The notes under the pieces were generated by a model. The model had not been told where the DNA came from, ran no database searches, and saw only the letters and a program-made list of their open reading frames with translations. From Clostridia bacterium (GTDB lineage Bacteria; Bacillota; Clostridia; Christensenellales; Aristaeellaceae), in NCBI GenBank assembly GCA_017463245.1, contig JAFTPN010000037.1, forward strand, positions 1 to 41,093: a DNA stretch of 41,093 nt, in the 5' to 3' direction. Both the position numbers and the translations under genes were made by a program. Every line of letters begins with the position of its first letter. Position 1 is the stretch's first letter. Positions 21,940 to 30,811 of the stretch are shown here, in pieces.

Positions 21940-23532
21940 ATGACGGTGAAGGAACGCTTGCACGATGAGGATAAGCGCATCCTGGCTGCCCTTTGCGGCG
22001 GCAGGGTGCTGGAATTGAACGATGCAGCGCCGGACGCTGCCGCCCTGATCCCCCTGACCTTGCAGGATGACGAGGGGCGGCGCATCTACGAGCGGTCGCT
22101 GCGGTTCGTGATGCTGCTGGCGCTTAGGGAAATGTTCCCCGGCCAGCAGGTGCGCATTGAGTATTCCGTGGGCTACGGCGTGTTCGTCCGCCTGCCCGGC
22201 CTGGTGCTGGGGGAGGACGATCTGAAACGGCTGGAGACCATCATGCGCAGGCTGATCGCTGCCGATCTGCCCTTTGAAAAGAAAACCTGGCGGCTGGAAG
22301 AAGCCATCCGCTATTACGAGCAGGACGGCCAGCAGGATAAGGTCGCGCTTTTGCAGCGCAGGTCTTTTTCCTATTTCCAGATGTACCATTGCAACGGCAT
22401 GTGGGAGTATTTCTACGGCGCCATGGCACCCTCCACGGGCTATGTGCCCGTGTTTGGCCTGCAGCCCTATGCGGGCGGCTTTGTGCTGATGCTCCCCACC
22501 GCCGACAAGCCCGACGCTCCCGCGGCCTATGTCCACCGCCCCAAGCATTTGCAGGTGTTTGGCCAAAGCGCCCGCTGGTGCGAGATACTGGGCGTGGTGA
22601 ATGCTGCGGACGTGGCGCAGCTGATGGAAGCAAAGCGGATGCGCGCCTTCATCCGCGTGAACGAAGCCCTACACGATAAGGCCATTGCCGCCATTGCGGA
22701 CAGCATTGTGGCGGGAGGCAAGCGCATCGTGCTGGTGGCGGGGCCTTCCTCCAGCGGCAAGACCACCTTCTCCGGCAGGCTGGCGGTGCATTTGCAGGTG
22801 CTGGGCTGCCATGCGCGGGTCATCAGCCTGGACAATTACTACCGCAACCGGGACGAACTGCCCCTGGAGGACGATGGCAGCGTTGACCTGGAAGCCCTGC
22901 ACACCATTGACGTGCCGCTCCTGCGCCAGCAGCTGGCGGCGCTCTTGCGGGGCGAAGGGGTGGAGGTGCCGGAGTTCGACTTCGTCACCGCCCGGCGCAA
23001 GGCAACGGGCATGCCGCTGACCCTGGGGGAGAAGGATATCCTGATCATCGAGGGCATTCACGGCCTGAACCCGGCGCTGAGCGAAGGTCTGCCGGTGGAG
23101 CGCATCCACCGGGTGTTCGTCAGCGCGCTGACCTGCATCAATCTGGACGACCACAACCGCATCCGCACCACCGATGTGCGGCTCCTGCGGCGCATTGTGC
23201 GGGACAATCAGTTCCGCGGCACTCTGCCGGAAAAAACGCTGGCCATGTGGGACAGCGTGCGCCGGGGCGAGGAAAAGTGGATCTTCCCCTATCAGGAGCA
23301 GGCGGACAGCGTGTTCAACACCGCCTTGCACTATGAACTGCCCATTTTGAAGCACTTTGCCTCGGAGCTGCTGGAGGCCATTGCGCCGGAGAATCCTTAT
23401 TTCCACATGGCGCGGCGGCTGTGCAAAACCCTGCACTATTTTCCGGAGATCGACCCCGCCATTCTGGATGAGATTCCGCCGCTGTCGCTTTTGCGGGAGT
23501 TCGTGGGCGGCAGCACCATGGAGAAGGAATAA
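21940..23532 (+). CDS. Nucleoside (uridine) kinase-like protein with a ThrRS-like N-terminal half
   Basis: A 530-aa cytoplasmic protein. The C-terminal half is a P-loop kinase of the phosphoribulokinase/uridine kinase family: GPSSSGKTT (268-276), SLDNYYRNRDELP, and IIEGIHGLNP. The N-terminal half (about 1-240) resembles the second additional domain of threonyl-tRNA synthetase, an arrangement known in clostridial putative nucleoside kinases; a full TGS domain at the very N-terminus seems shortened. The start at 21940 has AAGGAGG, so the in-frame ATG at 21919 is not used. It is 34 nt after the exonuclease gene and 15 nt before the esterase gene. Uridine as substrate is a family inference. Confidence 0.85.
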   Translation: MTVKERLHDEDKRILAALCGGRVLELNDAAPDAAALIPLTLQDDEGRRIYERSLRFVMLLALREMFPGQQVRIEYSVGYGVFVRLPGLVLGEDDLKRLETIMRRLIAADLPFEKKTWRLEEAIRYYEQDGQQDKVALLQRRSFSYFQMYHCNGMWEYFYGAMAPSTGYVPVFGLQPYAGGFVLMLPTADKPDAPAAYVHRPKHLQVFGQSARWCEILGVVNAADVAQLMEAKRMRAFIRVNEALHDKAIAAIADSIVAGGKRIVLVAGPSSSGKTTFSGRLAVHLQVLGCHARVISLDNYYRNRDELPLEDDGSVDLEALHTIDVPLLRQQLAALLRGEGVEVPEFDFVTARRKATGMPLTLGEKDILIIEGIHGLNPALSEGLPVERIHRVFVSALTCINLDDHNRIRTTDVRLLRRIVRDNQFRGTLPEKTLAMWDSVRRGEEKWIFPYQEQADSVFNTALHYELPILKHFASELLEAIAPENPYFHMARRLCKTLHYFPEIDPAILDEIPPLSLLREFVGGSTMEKE

Positions 23533-23547
23533 CAGGAGGGAAAAAAG

Positions 23548-24459
23548 ATGGAACGCACCATTCTTCCACCCTACACGCCGGAGACTTTTCCGGAAAACAT
23601 CACCCTGCCCGAGGGCGCCAAGTCCGTGCGCTGGCAGGACAGCTTCGGCTATGGGGTGGCCTTCAAGCCCAATATCGTGTATGCCCAGCGGGATGGCAAG
23701 GAGCTGCACATCCACTGCCTCACGCCCCGCAACGATCGCACCGATAACCCGCTGATCGTGTATGTGCAGGGCAGCGCCTGGTTCCAGCAGGACTTGTTCA
23801 TCCACCTGCCGGAAATGCTGCGCATGTGCCAGAAGGGCTACTGCGTGGCGCTGGTGGAGTATCGCCCCTCCACCACGGCCAGGTTCCCCGCCCAGGCCGA
23901 GGACGCCAAAACGGCCATCCGCTTCCTGCGGGCAAATGCGGAAAAGTACCGCTTTGACCCGGAGCGTGTGGCGCTGTGGGGCGATTCCAGCGGCGGGCAT
24001 ACGGTGCTGATGGCGGGCATCACCGGCGACGGGTGGCCGAACCACCCGGAGGACGAGAAGCAGTCTGCCCAGGTGAAGTGCATCGTGGACTGGTACGGCC
24101 CCACGGTGGTCAGCGAAATGGCCTACGAACCCAGCGCGTTTGAGCATACCAGTCCGGATTGCCCGGAAGGCTGGCTCATCGGTCATCTGCCGGTACACGA
24201 GCATCTTGATCTGGCGGAGGCCACCATTCCCCAGCGCTACCTGCGGGAGGACATGCCCACGCCGCCCATCCTGATCATGCACGGCAGCCGGGACATGACG
24301 GTGAACTTCCAGCAGAGCGTGCATCTCTACGAGGCGCTGCGGAAGATGGGTAAGGAGTGTGAGTTCATCCGGCTGGAGGGTGCCGACCACGGCTGGCGCG
24401 GCTTTGCCTGCGATGCGGCGCTGGATGCGGTGGATGAATTCCTGAAAAAGCATCTGTAA
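23548..24459 (+). CDS. Alpha/beta hydrolase, carboxylesterase-like
   Basis: A 303-aa esterase-type enzyme without signal peptide. The nucleophile is Ser147 in WGDSSGGH, with Asp249 (MHGSRDMTVN) and His281 (GADHGW) completing the triad. VYVQGSAWF replaces the usual HGGGW oxyanion motif, so the HGG element of the hormone-sensitive-lipase group is altered. It is similar to acetyl-xylan/feruloyl esterase-like and BD-FAE proteins, but no substrate can be named. AGGAGGG precedes the ATG, 15 nt after the kinase gene; it is last in the rpiR cluster. No clear terminator separates it from the ileS promoter. Confidence 0.85.
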   Translation: MERTILPPYTPETFPENITLPEGAKSVRWQDSFGYGVAFKPNIVYAQRDGKELHIHCLTPRNDRTDNPLIVYVQGSAWFQQDLFIHLPEMLRMCQKGYCVALVEYRPSTTARFPAQAEDAKTAIRFLRANAEKYRFDPERVALWGDSSGGHTVLMAGITGDGWPNHPEDEKQSAQVKCIVDWYGPTVVSEMAYEPSAFEHTSPDCPEGWLIGHLPVHEHLDLAEATIPQRYLREDMPTPPILIMHGSRDMTVNFQQSVHLYEALRKMGKECEFIRLEGADHGWRGFACDAALDAVDEFLKKHL

Positions 24460-24472
24460 CGCAAAGTTTTGC

Positions 24473-24501
24473 TTGCTTTTTTATGCAAAGCTGGATATAA
24501 T
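24473..24501 (+). promoter_or_regulatory. ileS promoter
   Basis: TTGCTT (24473-24478) and perfect TATAAT (24496-24501) with a 17-bp spacer, just after the esterase stop codon. Confidence 0.8.
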
Positions 24502-24507
24502 AGCTTT

Positions 24508-24790
24508 GTTACGTTCACAGCGATGGGGACGGCCTTGGCAGGATGCCTGAAGCGAGCCGGGAGGCGGTGCAAGCCCGGTAGGATAGTGCCAACGCGGATC
24601 ACCCCGGAGTGAGACGGCCTGAAATCATCAGGGCTGTCCGGGCGCTCCCGATACAGGGCAGGCAAGCCATTGCGTTTGCCGATGAGTGGGCGGCTTGCGC
24701 CGTCAACATGGGTGGTACCGCGGATATGTGTTTTATCCGTCCCAGACAATGTTCCTGGGGCGGATTTTTTCTGTCCCCGAAGACTTACAG
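24508..24790 (+). promoter_or_regulatory. T-box riboswitch leader of ileS (Ile)
   Basis: The leader senses uncharged tRNA-Ile. Present are the stem I distal loop GAGGCGGTGCAAG (near 24561-24573), specifier ATC at 24598-24600 (an Ile codon), stem III region GATGAGTGGGCGG, and the T-box sequence ATGGGTGGTACCGCGG (24708-24723). TGGT can pair with the ACCA end of tRNA-Ile. The terminator follows at 24734-24770. Confidence 0.95.
24734..24770 (+). terminator. T-box terminator before ileS
   Basis: ATCCGTCCCAG (24734-24744) pairs with CTGGGGCGGAT (24755-24765, one G-U pair), followed by TTTTT. It alternates with the antiterminator. Confidence 0.92.
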
Positions 24791-24801
24791 GAGGGTACAT
24801 C

Positions 24802-27800
24802 ATGGCATTGTACAACAAGGTTGCAACCGACATGAATTTCGTCCAGCGCGAAAAGGAAGTCGCGCAGATGTGGAAGGAAAAGGACATCATCCGCAAGTCC
24901 TTCCACCACCGCGAGGGTGCGGAGAACTTCACCTTCTTCGATGGGCCGCCCACCGCCAACGGCAAGCCCCACATCGGCCACATCGAGACCCGCGTCATCA
25001 AGGATCTGATCCCCCGCTATCACACCATGAAGGGCAAGAACGTGCTGCGCAAGGCCGGCTGGGACACCCACGGCCTGCCCGTGGAGCTGGAAGTGGAAAA
25101 GATCCTGGGTCTGGACGGTAAGCCTCAGATCGAACAGTACGGCATCGAGCCTTTCATCGGCGAGTGCAAGAAGAGCGTGTGGAAGTACCTGCACGAGTGG
25201 GAGAAGATGTCCGAGCAGGTGGGCTACTGGGTGGACATGGAGCATCCCTACATCACCTACGAGGATAACTACATCGAGTCCGAGTGGTGGAGCCTCAAAA
25301 CGATCTACGACAAGGGTCTGCTCTATCAGGGTCACAAGATCGTGCCCTATTGCCCCCGCTGCGGCACCGCGCTTTCCTCCCACGAGGTGGCGCAGGGCTA
25401 CAAGAACGTGAAGGAGACCTCTGCCTTTGTGCGCTTTGAGGTGAAGGGCGAGGAGAACACCTACCTCCTGGCCTGGACCACCACCCCCTGGACGCTGCCC
25501 AGCAACCTGGCGCTGTGCGTGAATCCCCGGGATACCTACGCCAAGTTCGTGGTGGAAGGCCAGACCTACATCATGGCCAAGGCGCTGATCGAGAGCGTGT
25601 TCTCCGGCAAGGAAGTCAATATCCTGGCCGAAATGCCTGGCTGCGAGCTGAAGGGCATGGAATATGTGCCGCTGTTCGACTTTGCTGTTGGCAAGCTGGA
25701 TAAGCCCGCCTGGTTCGTGGTGTGCGATGATTACGTCACCATGTCCGACGGTACCGGCATCGTGCATATCGCCCCCGCCTTCGGTGAGGACGACAACCGC
25801 GTGTGCCGCGAGAACGATATGCCCTTTGTCAACTTTGTGGACAATCAGGGCTGCATGACCGAAGACACCAAGTGGCCTGGCGTGTTTGTGAAGGACGCCG
25901 ACAAGCTGGTGCTGGAGGACCTGAAGGAGCGGGGTCTGCTGTTTGCCGCGGTGCCCTTCGCCCATGATTACCCCTTCTGCTGGCGCTGCGATACCCCCCT
26001 GCTGTACTACGCCCGCCCCACCTGGTTCATCAAGATGACCGCCCTGCGGGATCAGCTGGTTAACAACAACCGCACCATCAACTGGATGCCCGATAACATC
26101 AAGGAAGGCCGTATGGGCACCTGGCTGGAGAACGTCCACGACTGGGGCCTGAGCCGCGAGCGCTATTGGGGTACGCCCCTGCCCGTGTGGGTCTGCGAGG
26201 ACGGCCACATGCACGCCATCGGCTCCCGTGCCGAACTCCGTGAGATGGCCATCGAAGACCCCGGCGAGAATATCGAGCTGCACCGTCCCTTCATCGACGA
26301 GGTGCTGATCAAGTGCCCCGAGTGCGGCAAGCCCATGCACCGCGTGAAGGAAGTGATCGACTGCTGGTACGATTCCGGCTCCATGCCCTTCGCCCAGTGG
26401 CACTATCCCTTTGAGAACAAGGAGATCTTTGAGCAGCGCTTCCCCGCTGATTTCATCTCCGAGGCCGTTGACCAGACCCGTGGCTGGTTCTACACCCTGG
26501 AGGCCATCTCCACCCTGCTGTTCGACAAGGCGCCCTTCCAGAACTGCATCGTGATGGGTCACGTGCAGGACGCCGAGGGTCACAAGATGTCCAAGCACCT
26601 GGGCAATGTGGTGGATCCCTTCCAGATGTTGGATAAGTTCGGCGCGGACGCCCTGCGCTGGTACTTCTACACCACCTCCGCCCCCTGGCTGCCCAAGCGC
26701 TTCTCCGAGGAAGCGGTGCAGGAAGGTCAGCGCAAGTTCCTGGCAACCTTGCAGAACGTGTACGCCTTCTTCGCCATGTATGCCCAGATCGACGGCTTCG
26801 ATCCCGTGGCTCATCCCATCGAAAAGGTGGAGAAGAGCCTGATGGACAAGTGGATCCTGTCCAAGCTGAACAGCCTCATCGCCAAGGTGGATGAGGATCT
26901 GGCTGCCTACCGCATCTGCGAGCCTGCCGCCGCCATCGAGGCCTTTGTGGACGAGCTGTCCAACTGGTATGTGCGCCGCGGCCGCGAGCGCTTCTGGGGC
27001 AAGGGCATGGCTGGCGACAAGGAAGCCGCCTTCGCCACCCTGTACCATGTGCTGGTGACCCTGAGCAAGGTGATCGCTCCCTTCGTGCCCTTCATGGCCG
27101 AGGAGATCTACCAGAACCTGGTGGTGAACAACGTGCCCGGCGCCATCGAGTCCGTGCACCTGTGCGATTTCCCCGTGGTGGATGCTTCCGCCATCGACAA
27201 GGAAATGGAAGAGCAGATGGACGCCCTGGTGGAGGTGGTGCAGCTGGGTCGTGCCTGCCGCAACCTGGCCAACATGAAGACCCGCCAGCCCGCCGCCAAG
27301 CTCTATGTGAAGGGCGCGGCCTTCGGTGCTGACTATCAGGCGCTGTGCGAGGACGAGCTGAACGTGAAGGAAGTGGTGTTCACCGAGAGCGCCCGCGACT
27401 TTACCACCTATCAGCTCAAGCCCCAGATGCGCACCCTGGGCCCGAAGTACGGAAAGCTGCTGGGCAAGATCGGCCAGCAGCTGGCCACCATGGACGGCAA
27501 CGACGTGGTGGATGCCTTTGAAAAGGGCGAGACCGTGTCTTTCCAGATCGACGACACCACCGTGACCCTGGGCAAGGACGATGTGCTGACCTCTCCCATG
27601 CAGAAGGCTGGCTATGTGGCCCAGGAAGACCGCGGCGTGACCGTGGTGCTGGACACCAACCTCACCGAGGAACTGGTGCAGGAGGGCTACGTCCGCGAGG
27701 TGATCAGCAAGATCCAGACCATGCGCAAGGAGAACGGCTTCGACGTGACCGACCGCATCGACGTGCTGTATGCCTGCAAGGAGAAGCTGCACGCAGCCAT

Positions 27801-27939
27801 CCAGTCCGGCACGGAGATGATCATGAACGGTACGCTGGCGCTGACTGTGGCCATGGGCTACATCGACGATTCCTACACCGTGCAGGAATGGAAGATCAAC
27901 GACCAGAAGGCTACCATCGCTATCCGTAAGCATCAGTAA
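24802..27939 (+). CDS. ileS: Isoleucyl-tRNA synthetase, type 2
   Basis: Charges tRNA-Ile with isoleucine; a class I synthetase of 1045 aa. The signature HIGH is His57-His60 (KPHIGH) and KMSKH is at 595-599. The CP1 editing region includes TTTPWTLPSN. Cysteine pairs CPRCG and CPECG resemble the zinc elements, and DCWYDSGSMP is conserved. Length and the FFDGPPTANGKPHIGH start place it with the type 2 (eukaryote-like, IleS2) enzymes, which tend to be less sensitive to mupirocin; that is family knowledge, not tested here. The ATG at 24802 has GGAGGG 7 nt upstream, and upstream in-frame ATGs lie within the riboswitch. Controlled by the Ile T-box. Confidence 0.97.
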   Translation: MALYNKVATDMNFVQREKEVAQMWKEKDIIRKSFHHREGAENFTFFDGPPTANGKPHIGHIETRVIKDLIPRYHTMKGKNVLRKAGWDTHGLPVELEVEKILGLDGKPQIEQYGIEPFIGECKKSVWKYLHEWEKMSEQVGYWVDMEHPYITYEDNYIESEWWSLKTIYDKGLLYQGHKIVPYCPRCGTALSSHEVAQGYKNVKETSAFVRFEVKGEENTYLLAWTTTPWTLPSNLALCVNPRDTYAKFVVEGQTYIMAKALIESVFSGKEVNILAEMPGCELKGMEYVPLFDFAVGKLDKPAWFVVCDDYVTMSDGTGIVHIAPAFGEDDNRVCRENDMPFVNFVDNQGCMTEDTKWPGVFVKDADKLVLEDLKERGLLFAAVPFAHDYPFCWRCDTPLLYYARPTWFIKMTALRDQLVNNNRTINWMPDNIKEGRMGTWLENVHDWGLSRERYWGTPLPVWVCEDGHMHAIGSRAELREMAIEDPGENIELHRPFIDEVLIKCPECGKPMHRVKEVIDCWYDSGSMPFAQWHYPFENKEIFEQRFPADFISEAVDQTRGWFYTLEAISTLLFDKAPFQNCIVMGHVQDAEGHKMSKHLGNVVDPFQMLDKFGADALRWYFYTTSAPWLPKRFSEEAVQEGQRKFLATLQNVYAFFAMYAQIDGFDPVAHPIEKVEKSLMDKWILSKLNSLIAKVDEDLAAYRICEPAAAIEAFVDELSNWYVRRGRERFWGKGMAGDKEAAFATLYHVLVTLSKVIAPFVPFMAEEIYQNLVVNNVPGAIESVHLCDFPVVDASAIDKEMEEQMDALVEVVQLGRACRNLANMKTRQPAAKLYVKGAAFGADYQALCEDELNVKEVVFTESARDFTTYQLKPQMRTLGPKYGKLLGKIGQQLATMDGNDVVDAFEKGETVSFQIDDTTVTLGKDDVLTSPMQKAGYVAQEDRGVTVVLDTNLTEELVQEGYVREVISKIQTMRKENGFDVTDRIDVLYACKEKLHAAIQSGTEMIMNGTLALTVAMGYIDDSYTVQEWKINDQKATIAIRKHQ

Positions 27940-27947
27940 TCAACAGC

Positions 27948-27981
27948 GGAGGAGGTTCCAACTGAGCCTCCTCCTTGTTTC
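27948..27981 (+). terminator. Terminator of ileS
   Basis: GGAGGAGG (27948-27955) pairs with CCTCCTCC (27967-27974), then TTGTTT. It begins 8 nt after the stop codon. Confidence 0.75.
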
Positions 27982-27984
27982 AAG

Positions 27985-28081
27985 TTAATGCACAAAAAAT
28001 GGGTTTCGAAAGGGCCGAAGGGCCCTTCGCGGGATCCTTAAGGGCAGCGCCCTTAAGCGGGTTCAGGGCGGAGCCCTGACC
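27985..28081 (+). repeat. Hairpin array C (3 hairpins)
   Basis: AAGGGCC-GAAG-GGCCCTT (28010-28027), TTAAGGGC-AGC-GCCCTTAA (28038-28056) and TCAGGGC-GGA-GCCCTGA (28063-28079) are joined by CGCGGGAT and GCGGGT linkers. The head CACAAAAAATGGGTTTCGAA is shared with array D. The array ends at the ribosome-binding site of the next gene. Confidence 0.85.
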
Positions 28082-28091
28082 GGAGGTCATT

Positions 28092-29387
28092 ATGAAATTT
28101 GCTCTGATTGGTCAAGATATCCCGGCGCTCATCCCCACGCTGCTGGCTGACCTGCTCTTTGCGGGCAAGCAGGCCGCGGATGTGTGGGTGGAAGAAAAGA
28201 ACCAGGCCATGCAGGATGTTTTGCAGCGCTACGGCAAAGCTATCATTGAAAAAAGCGGCCTGGCTGCCAGTCTCACGGCGGAGGGCGACCGCGCGGCGGT
28301 GCTTTCCGGCGCGGACTGCGTGATTTACGCGGGCGACTGCATGGCTGCCAGCCGCTTCCGGCAGGATCGGGAGGCGCTCTCCGGCACAGGGGAGGATGAC
28401 CCCGGCCTGACGGATCAGGCTCGCGTGAACGGCGGCATTGAGGGGCTTCTGCACACGCTGCGCCAGGGCGAGGTGGTCATGACGCTTTGCGAGGCCATGC
28501 AGCAGCATTGCCCCCAGGCGCTGGTGATCAACCTCGGTCAGCCGATGGCGAGAACGACGGCCATTTTCGAGGCGCAGGGCTTCCGCTGCCTTGGGCTGGG
28601 ACGCACGCCCCTGCGCGGCGCCAACGGCCTGGACAGCCTGTGCAAGAAGCTCCATGTGCCGGAAAAGGACGTGCAGGCCACCATTGCGGGTCTGCCGGGC
28701 TTTGCATTCCTGCTGGGGCTGAAAAAGGACGGCGCTGACCTTTTGCCCAAGCTGCGCAAGCTTGCCCAGAAGGACGAGCTGGGTCGCCTGACCCGCCGCT
28801 GGCTGGACTGGTACGAGGCCATTGCCGTGGGCGATGTCACCGACCATGCGGAGTTCCTGCCCGCCCAGGAGGACTACATCCCCGAAGAGGAACCTACCTT
28901 TGGCGAGAGCGTGGAGCAGCGCAAGGAGCGCATCCTGCACATGAACACCGTGGGCGACAAGGGCGCTGCCGACCGTGAAGGCATGATGGCGCAGCTGGTG
29001 CTGCTCTCCAAGGCGCCGCCCATCCGCCCCATGCAGCTGGCGCTGGCGGTGCTCCGTGGCGACAGCCTCACCGTGGACGGCGTGACCCGCCGCAATGATG
29101 GGGAGTTGCCCCAACTGCCGAAATATGCTATCATAGAGGCGCGGCTCACGCTGCAAAAGGGGCAGGTCATGCCCCACCTGACGCAGCTGCCTGCGCCGCT
29201 GGTAGAGATCTGCGGCGAGATCGACGAGACCAACCGCCTGGCGGCCAAGGCTGCCATGGGCGACAGGTCTGCCCTGCGGGAGTGCATCGAGATCGACCCG
29301 GCGCTTTCCGGGCTGGATCGGCTGTACTGCCAGGAGCTGGTGGACAGGCTGATTGAGCTGCACGATGATGTGATCACGCGACTGTAA
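28092..29387 (+). CDS. Divergent GH4-like (LhA/MelA superfamily) protein lacking metal ligands
   Basis: A 431-aa protein that follows the outline of glycoside hydrolase family 4 (NAD+- and Mn2+-dependent glycosidases). It has an N-terminal Rossmann-like start (MKFALIG), GDRAAVLSGADCVIYAG, TDQARVNGGIEGLLHTLRQG, and CPQALVINLGQPMARTT in place of the GH4 INxTNPxG segment. The residues that make GH4 enzymes work are altered: the glycine-rich NAD loop reads GQDIP (7-11), the GLCH metal cysteine is replaced in CLGLGRTP (166-173), and the metal histidine of the GLNH motif is replaced in GLPGF (200-204). It is probably not an active GH4 glycosidase. GGAGG (28082-28086) precedes the ATG. First gene of a four-gene cluster. 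Confidence 0.7.
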   Translation: MKFALIGQDIPALIPTLLADLLFAGKQAADVWVEEKNQAMQDVLQRYGKAIIEKSGLAASLTAEGDRAAVLSGADCVIYAGDCMAASRFRQDREALSGTGEDDPGLTDQARVNGGIEGLLHTLRQGEVVMTLCEAMQQHCPQALVINLGQPMARTTAIFEAQGFRCLGLGRTPLRGANGLDSLCKKLHVPEKDVQATIAGLPGFAFLLGLKKDGADLLPKLRKLAQKDELGRLTRRWLDWYEAIAVGDVTDHAEFLPAQEDYIPEEEPTFGESVEQRKERILHMNTVGDKGAADREGMMAQLVLLSKAPPIRPMQLALAVLRGDSLTVDGVTRRNDGELPQLPKYAIIEARLTLQKGQVMPHLTQLPAPLVEICGEIDETNRLAAKAAMGDRSALRECIEIDPALSGLDRLYCQELVDRLIELHDDVITRL

Positions 29388-29398
29388 GAAAGAGGTGC

Positions 29399-29926
29399 AT
29401 GGTGATGCCTAACATGGGTTTTCTGGCGCTGGCCGAGCAGCGCTATTCGGTGCGCAAGTTTGCTGCCAAGCAGGTAGAACAGGTGGCGCTGGAGCGCATT
29501 CTGCGGGCTGGCCAGGTGGCTCCCACCGCCTGCAACAAGCAGCCCCAGATGACCTATGTGCTGCGCAGCGCTCCGGCCATGGAAAAGCTGCGCAAGTGCA
29601 CCACCAGCCATTTCAATGCGCCCATGGCGCTGCTGGTCTGCTACGACAGCGAGCAGAGCTGGAAGCGCAGCTTTGACGGGCAGGACAGCGGCTGGGTGGA
29701 CGCCAGCATCGTGACCACCCAGATGATGCTGGAGGCCTACGCCCAGGGCGTGGGCACCACCTGGGTGATGCATTTCGACCCGGCCAAGGTGCGGGAGGAG
29801 TTTGCCCTGCCGGAGAAGCAGATTCCTGTGGCCATTCTGGTGATGGGCTACCCGGCCGACGACGTGCAGGCCAGCCCCATGCACAACCAGAACAAGGCCA
29901 TGGACGAGATCGTGAAATACCTGTAA
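29399..29926 (+). CDS. Small nitroreductase-family protein
   Basis: A 175-aa FMN-dependent oxidoreductase of the nitroreductase fold, likely a homodimer in the cytoplasm. RYSVRKFAAKQV near the N-terminus, APTACNKQPQ (FMN contact) and the C-terminal IPVAILVMGYPADD are typical. Natural substrates of such proteins are mostly unknown. The start may be ATG 29399 (GAGG only 3 nt away) or ATG 29405 (better spacing); the difference is two residues. It follows the GH4-like gene by 11 nt and precedes the methyltransferase by 21 nt. Confidence 0.9.
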   Translation: MVMPNMGFLALAEQRYSVRKFAAKQVEQVALERILRAGQVAPTACNKQPQMTYVLRSAPAMEKLRKCTTSHFNAPMALLVCYDSEQSWKRSFDGQDSGWVDASIVTTQMMLEAYAQGVGTTWVMHFDPAKVREEFALPEKQIPVAILVMGYPADDVQASPMHNQNKAMDEIVKYL

Positions 29927-29947
29927 ATTCCCTTTGCGGAGGACACT

Positions 29948-30811
29948 ATGTTTTTAGCCGATACCTGGAAGGACTATGAAGTGCTGGACACCGGCGACGG
30001 TGAAAAGCTGGAACGCTGGGGCGATGTGATCCTGCGCCGCCCCGACCCGCAGACCATTTGGCCCAAGGCCGATCCCGAACTGTGGAAGAAAGCCCAGGCG
30101 CATTACCACCGCTCCGAGCGGGGCGGCGGCGAGTGGGAGTTCCTCACCAAGCTGCCGGAGAGGTGGGTCATCAGCCATGGGGACTGGCAGTTCTACGTGC
30201 GCCCCACGGGCTTCAAGCACACGGGACTGTTCCCGGAGCAGGCGGCCAACTGGGTGTGGATGAGCGAGCTGATCAAGAAAAGCGGCCGCAAGGACGTGAA
30301 GGTGCTGAACCTGTTTGGCTACACGGGCGCGGCCACGGTGGCCTGCGCTGCTGCGGGCGCCCATGTGACCCACGTGGACGCCGCCAAGGGCATGGTGCAG
30401 TGGGCGAAGGAGAACCGGGAACTGACCGACCTGCCGGAAACCAGCTGCCGGTGGATCGTGGAGGATGCGCTGCGGTTTGTGCAGCGGGAGATCCGCCGCG
30501 GCAACCACTACGACGGCATCCTGATGGACCCTCCCAGCTATGGCCGCGGGCCTTCCGGTGAGGTGTGGAAGCTGGAGAACGAGCTGTTCGGCCTGGTGGA
30601 CACCTGCGCCCAGGTGCTGAGCGACGAGCCGCTGTTCTACCTCATCAACAGCTACACCACGGGCTTCCAGGCCAGCGTGCTGAGCAATATGCTGGAGAAG
30701 TGCGTGGTGAGCCGCCACGGCGGCAAGGTGGACAGCCAGGAGCTGTGCCTGCCGGTGACCAGCGGCGGCGTGCTGCCCTGCGGCGCCAGCGGAAGGTGGT
30801 TCCATGCCTAA
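29948..30811 (+). CDS. Class I SAM-dependent methyltransferase (RlmI/K-like, PF10672)
   Basis: A 287-aa methyltransferase. Motif I is VLNLFGYTGAAT (119-130), the acidic motif II end is THVDA, and motif IV is DPPSYGRG (194-201). These match the catalytic domain of the 23S rRNA m5C methyltransferases of the RlmI/RlmK type, but the N-terminal PUA domain is absent and the usual catalytic cysteine motif after motif IV is replaced by LINSYTTG, so m5C chemistry is doubtful. The next gene, an RNA pseudouridine synthase, starts within its last 8 nt, which supports an RNA-modification role. A GCGGAGGA site precedes the ATG. Confidence 0.85.
   Translation: MFLADTWKDYEVLDTGDGEKLERWGDVILRRPDPQTIWPKADPELWKKAQAHYHRSERGGGEWEFLTKLPERWVISHGDWQFYVRPTGFKHTGLFPEQAANWVWMSELIKKSGRKDVKVLNLFGYTGAATVACAAAGAHVTHVDAAKGMVQWAKENRELTDLPETSCRWIVEDALRFVQREIRRGNHYDGILMDPPSYGRGPSGEVWKLENELFGLVDTCAQVLSDEPLFYLINSYTTGFQASVLSNMLEKCVVSRHGGKVDSQELCLPVTSGGVLPCGASGRWFHA

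Noticed and set aside
24733-27933. Open frame of more than 1000 codons opposite ileS
   Set aside because: Same antisense effect of codon bias; low-complexity composition, no ribosome-binding site, and ileS is certain.
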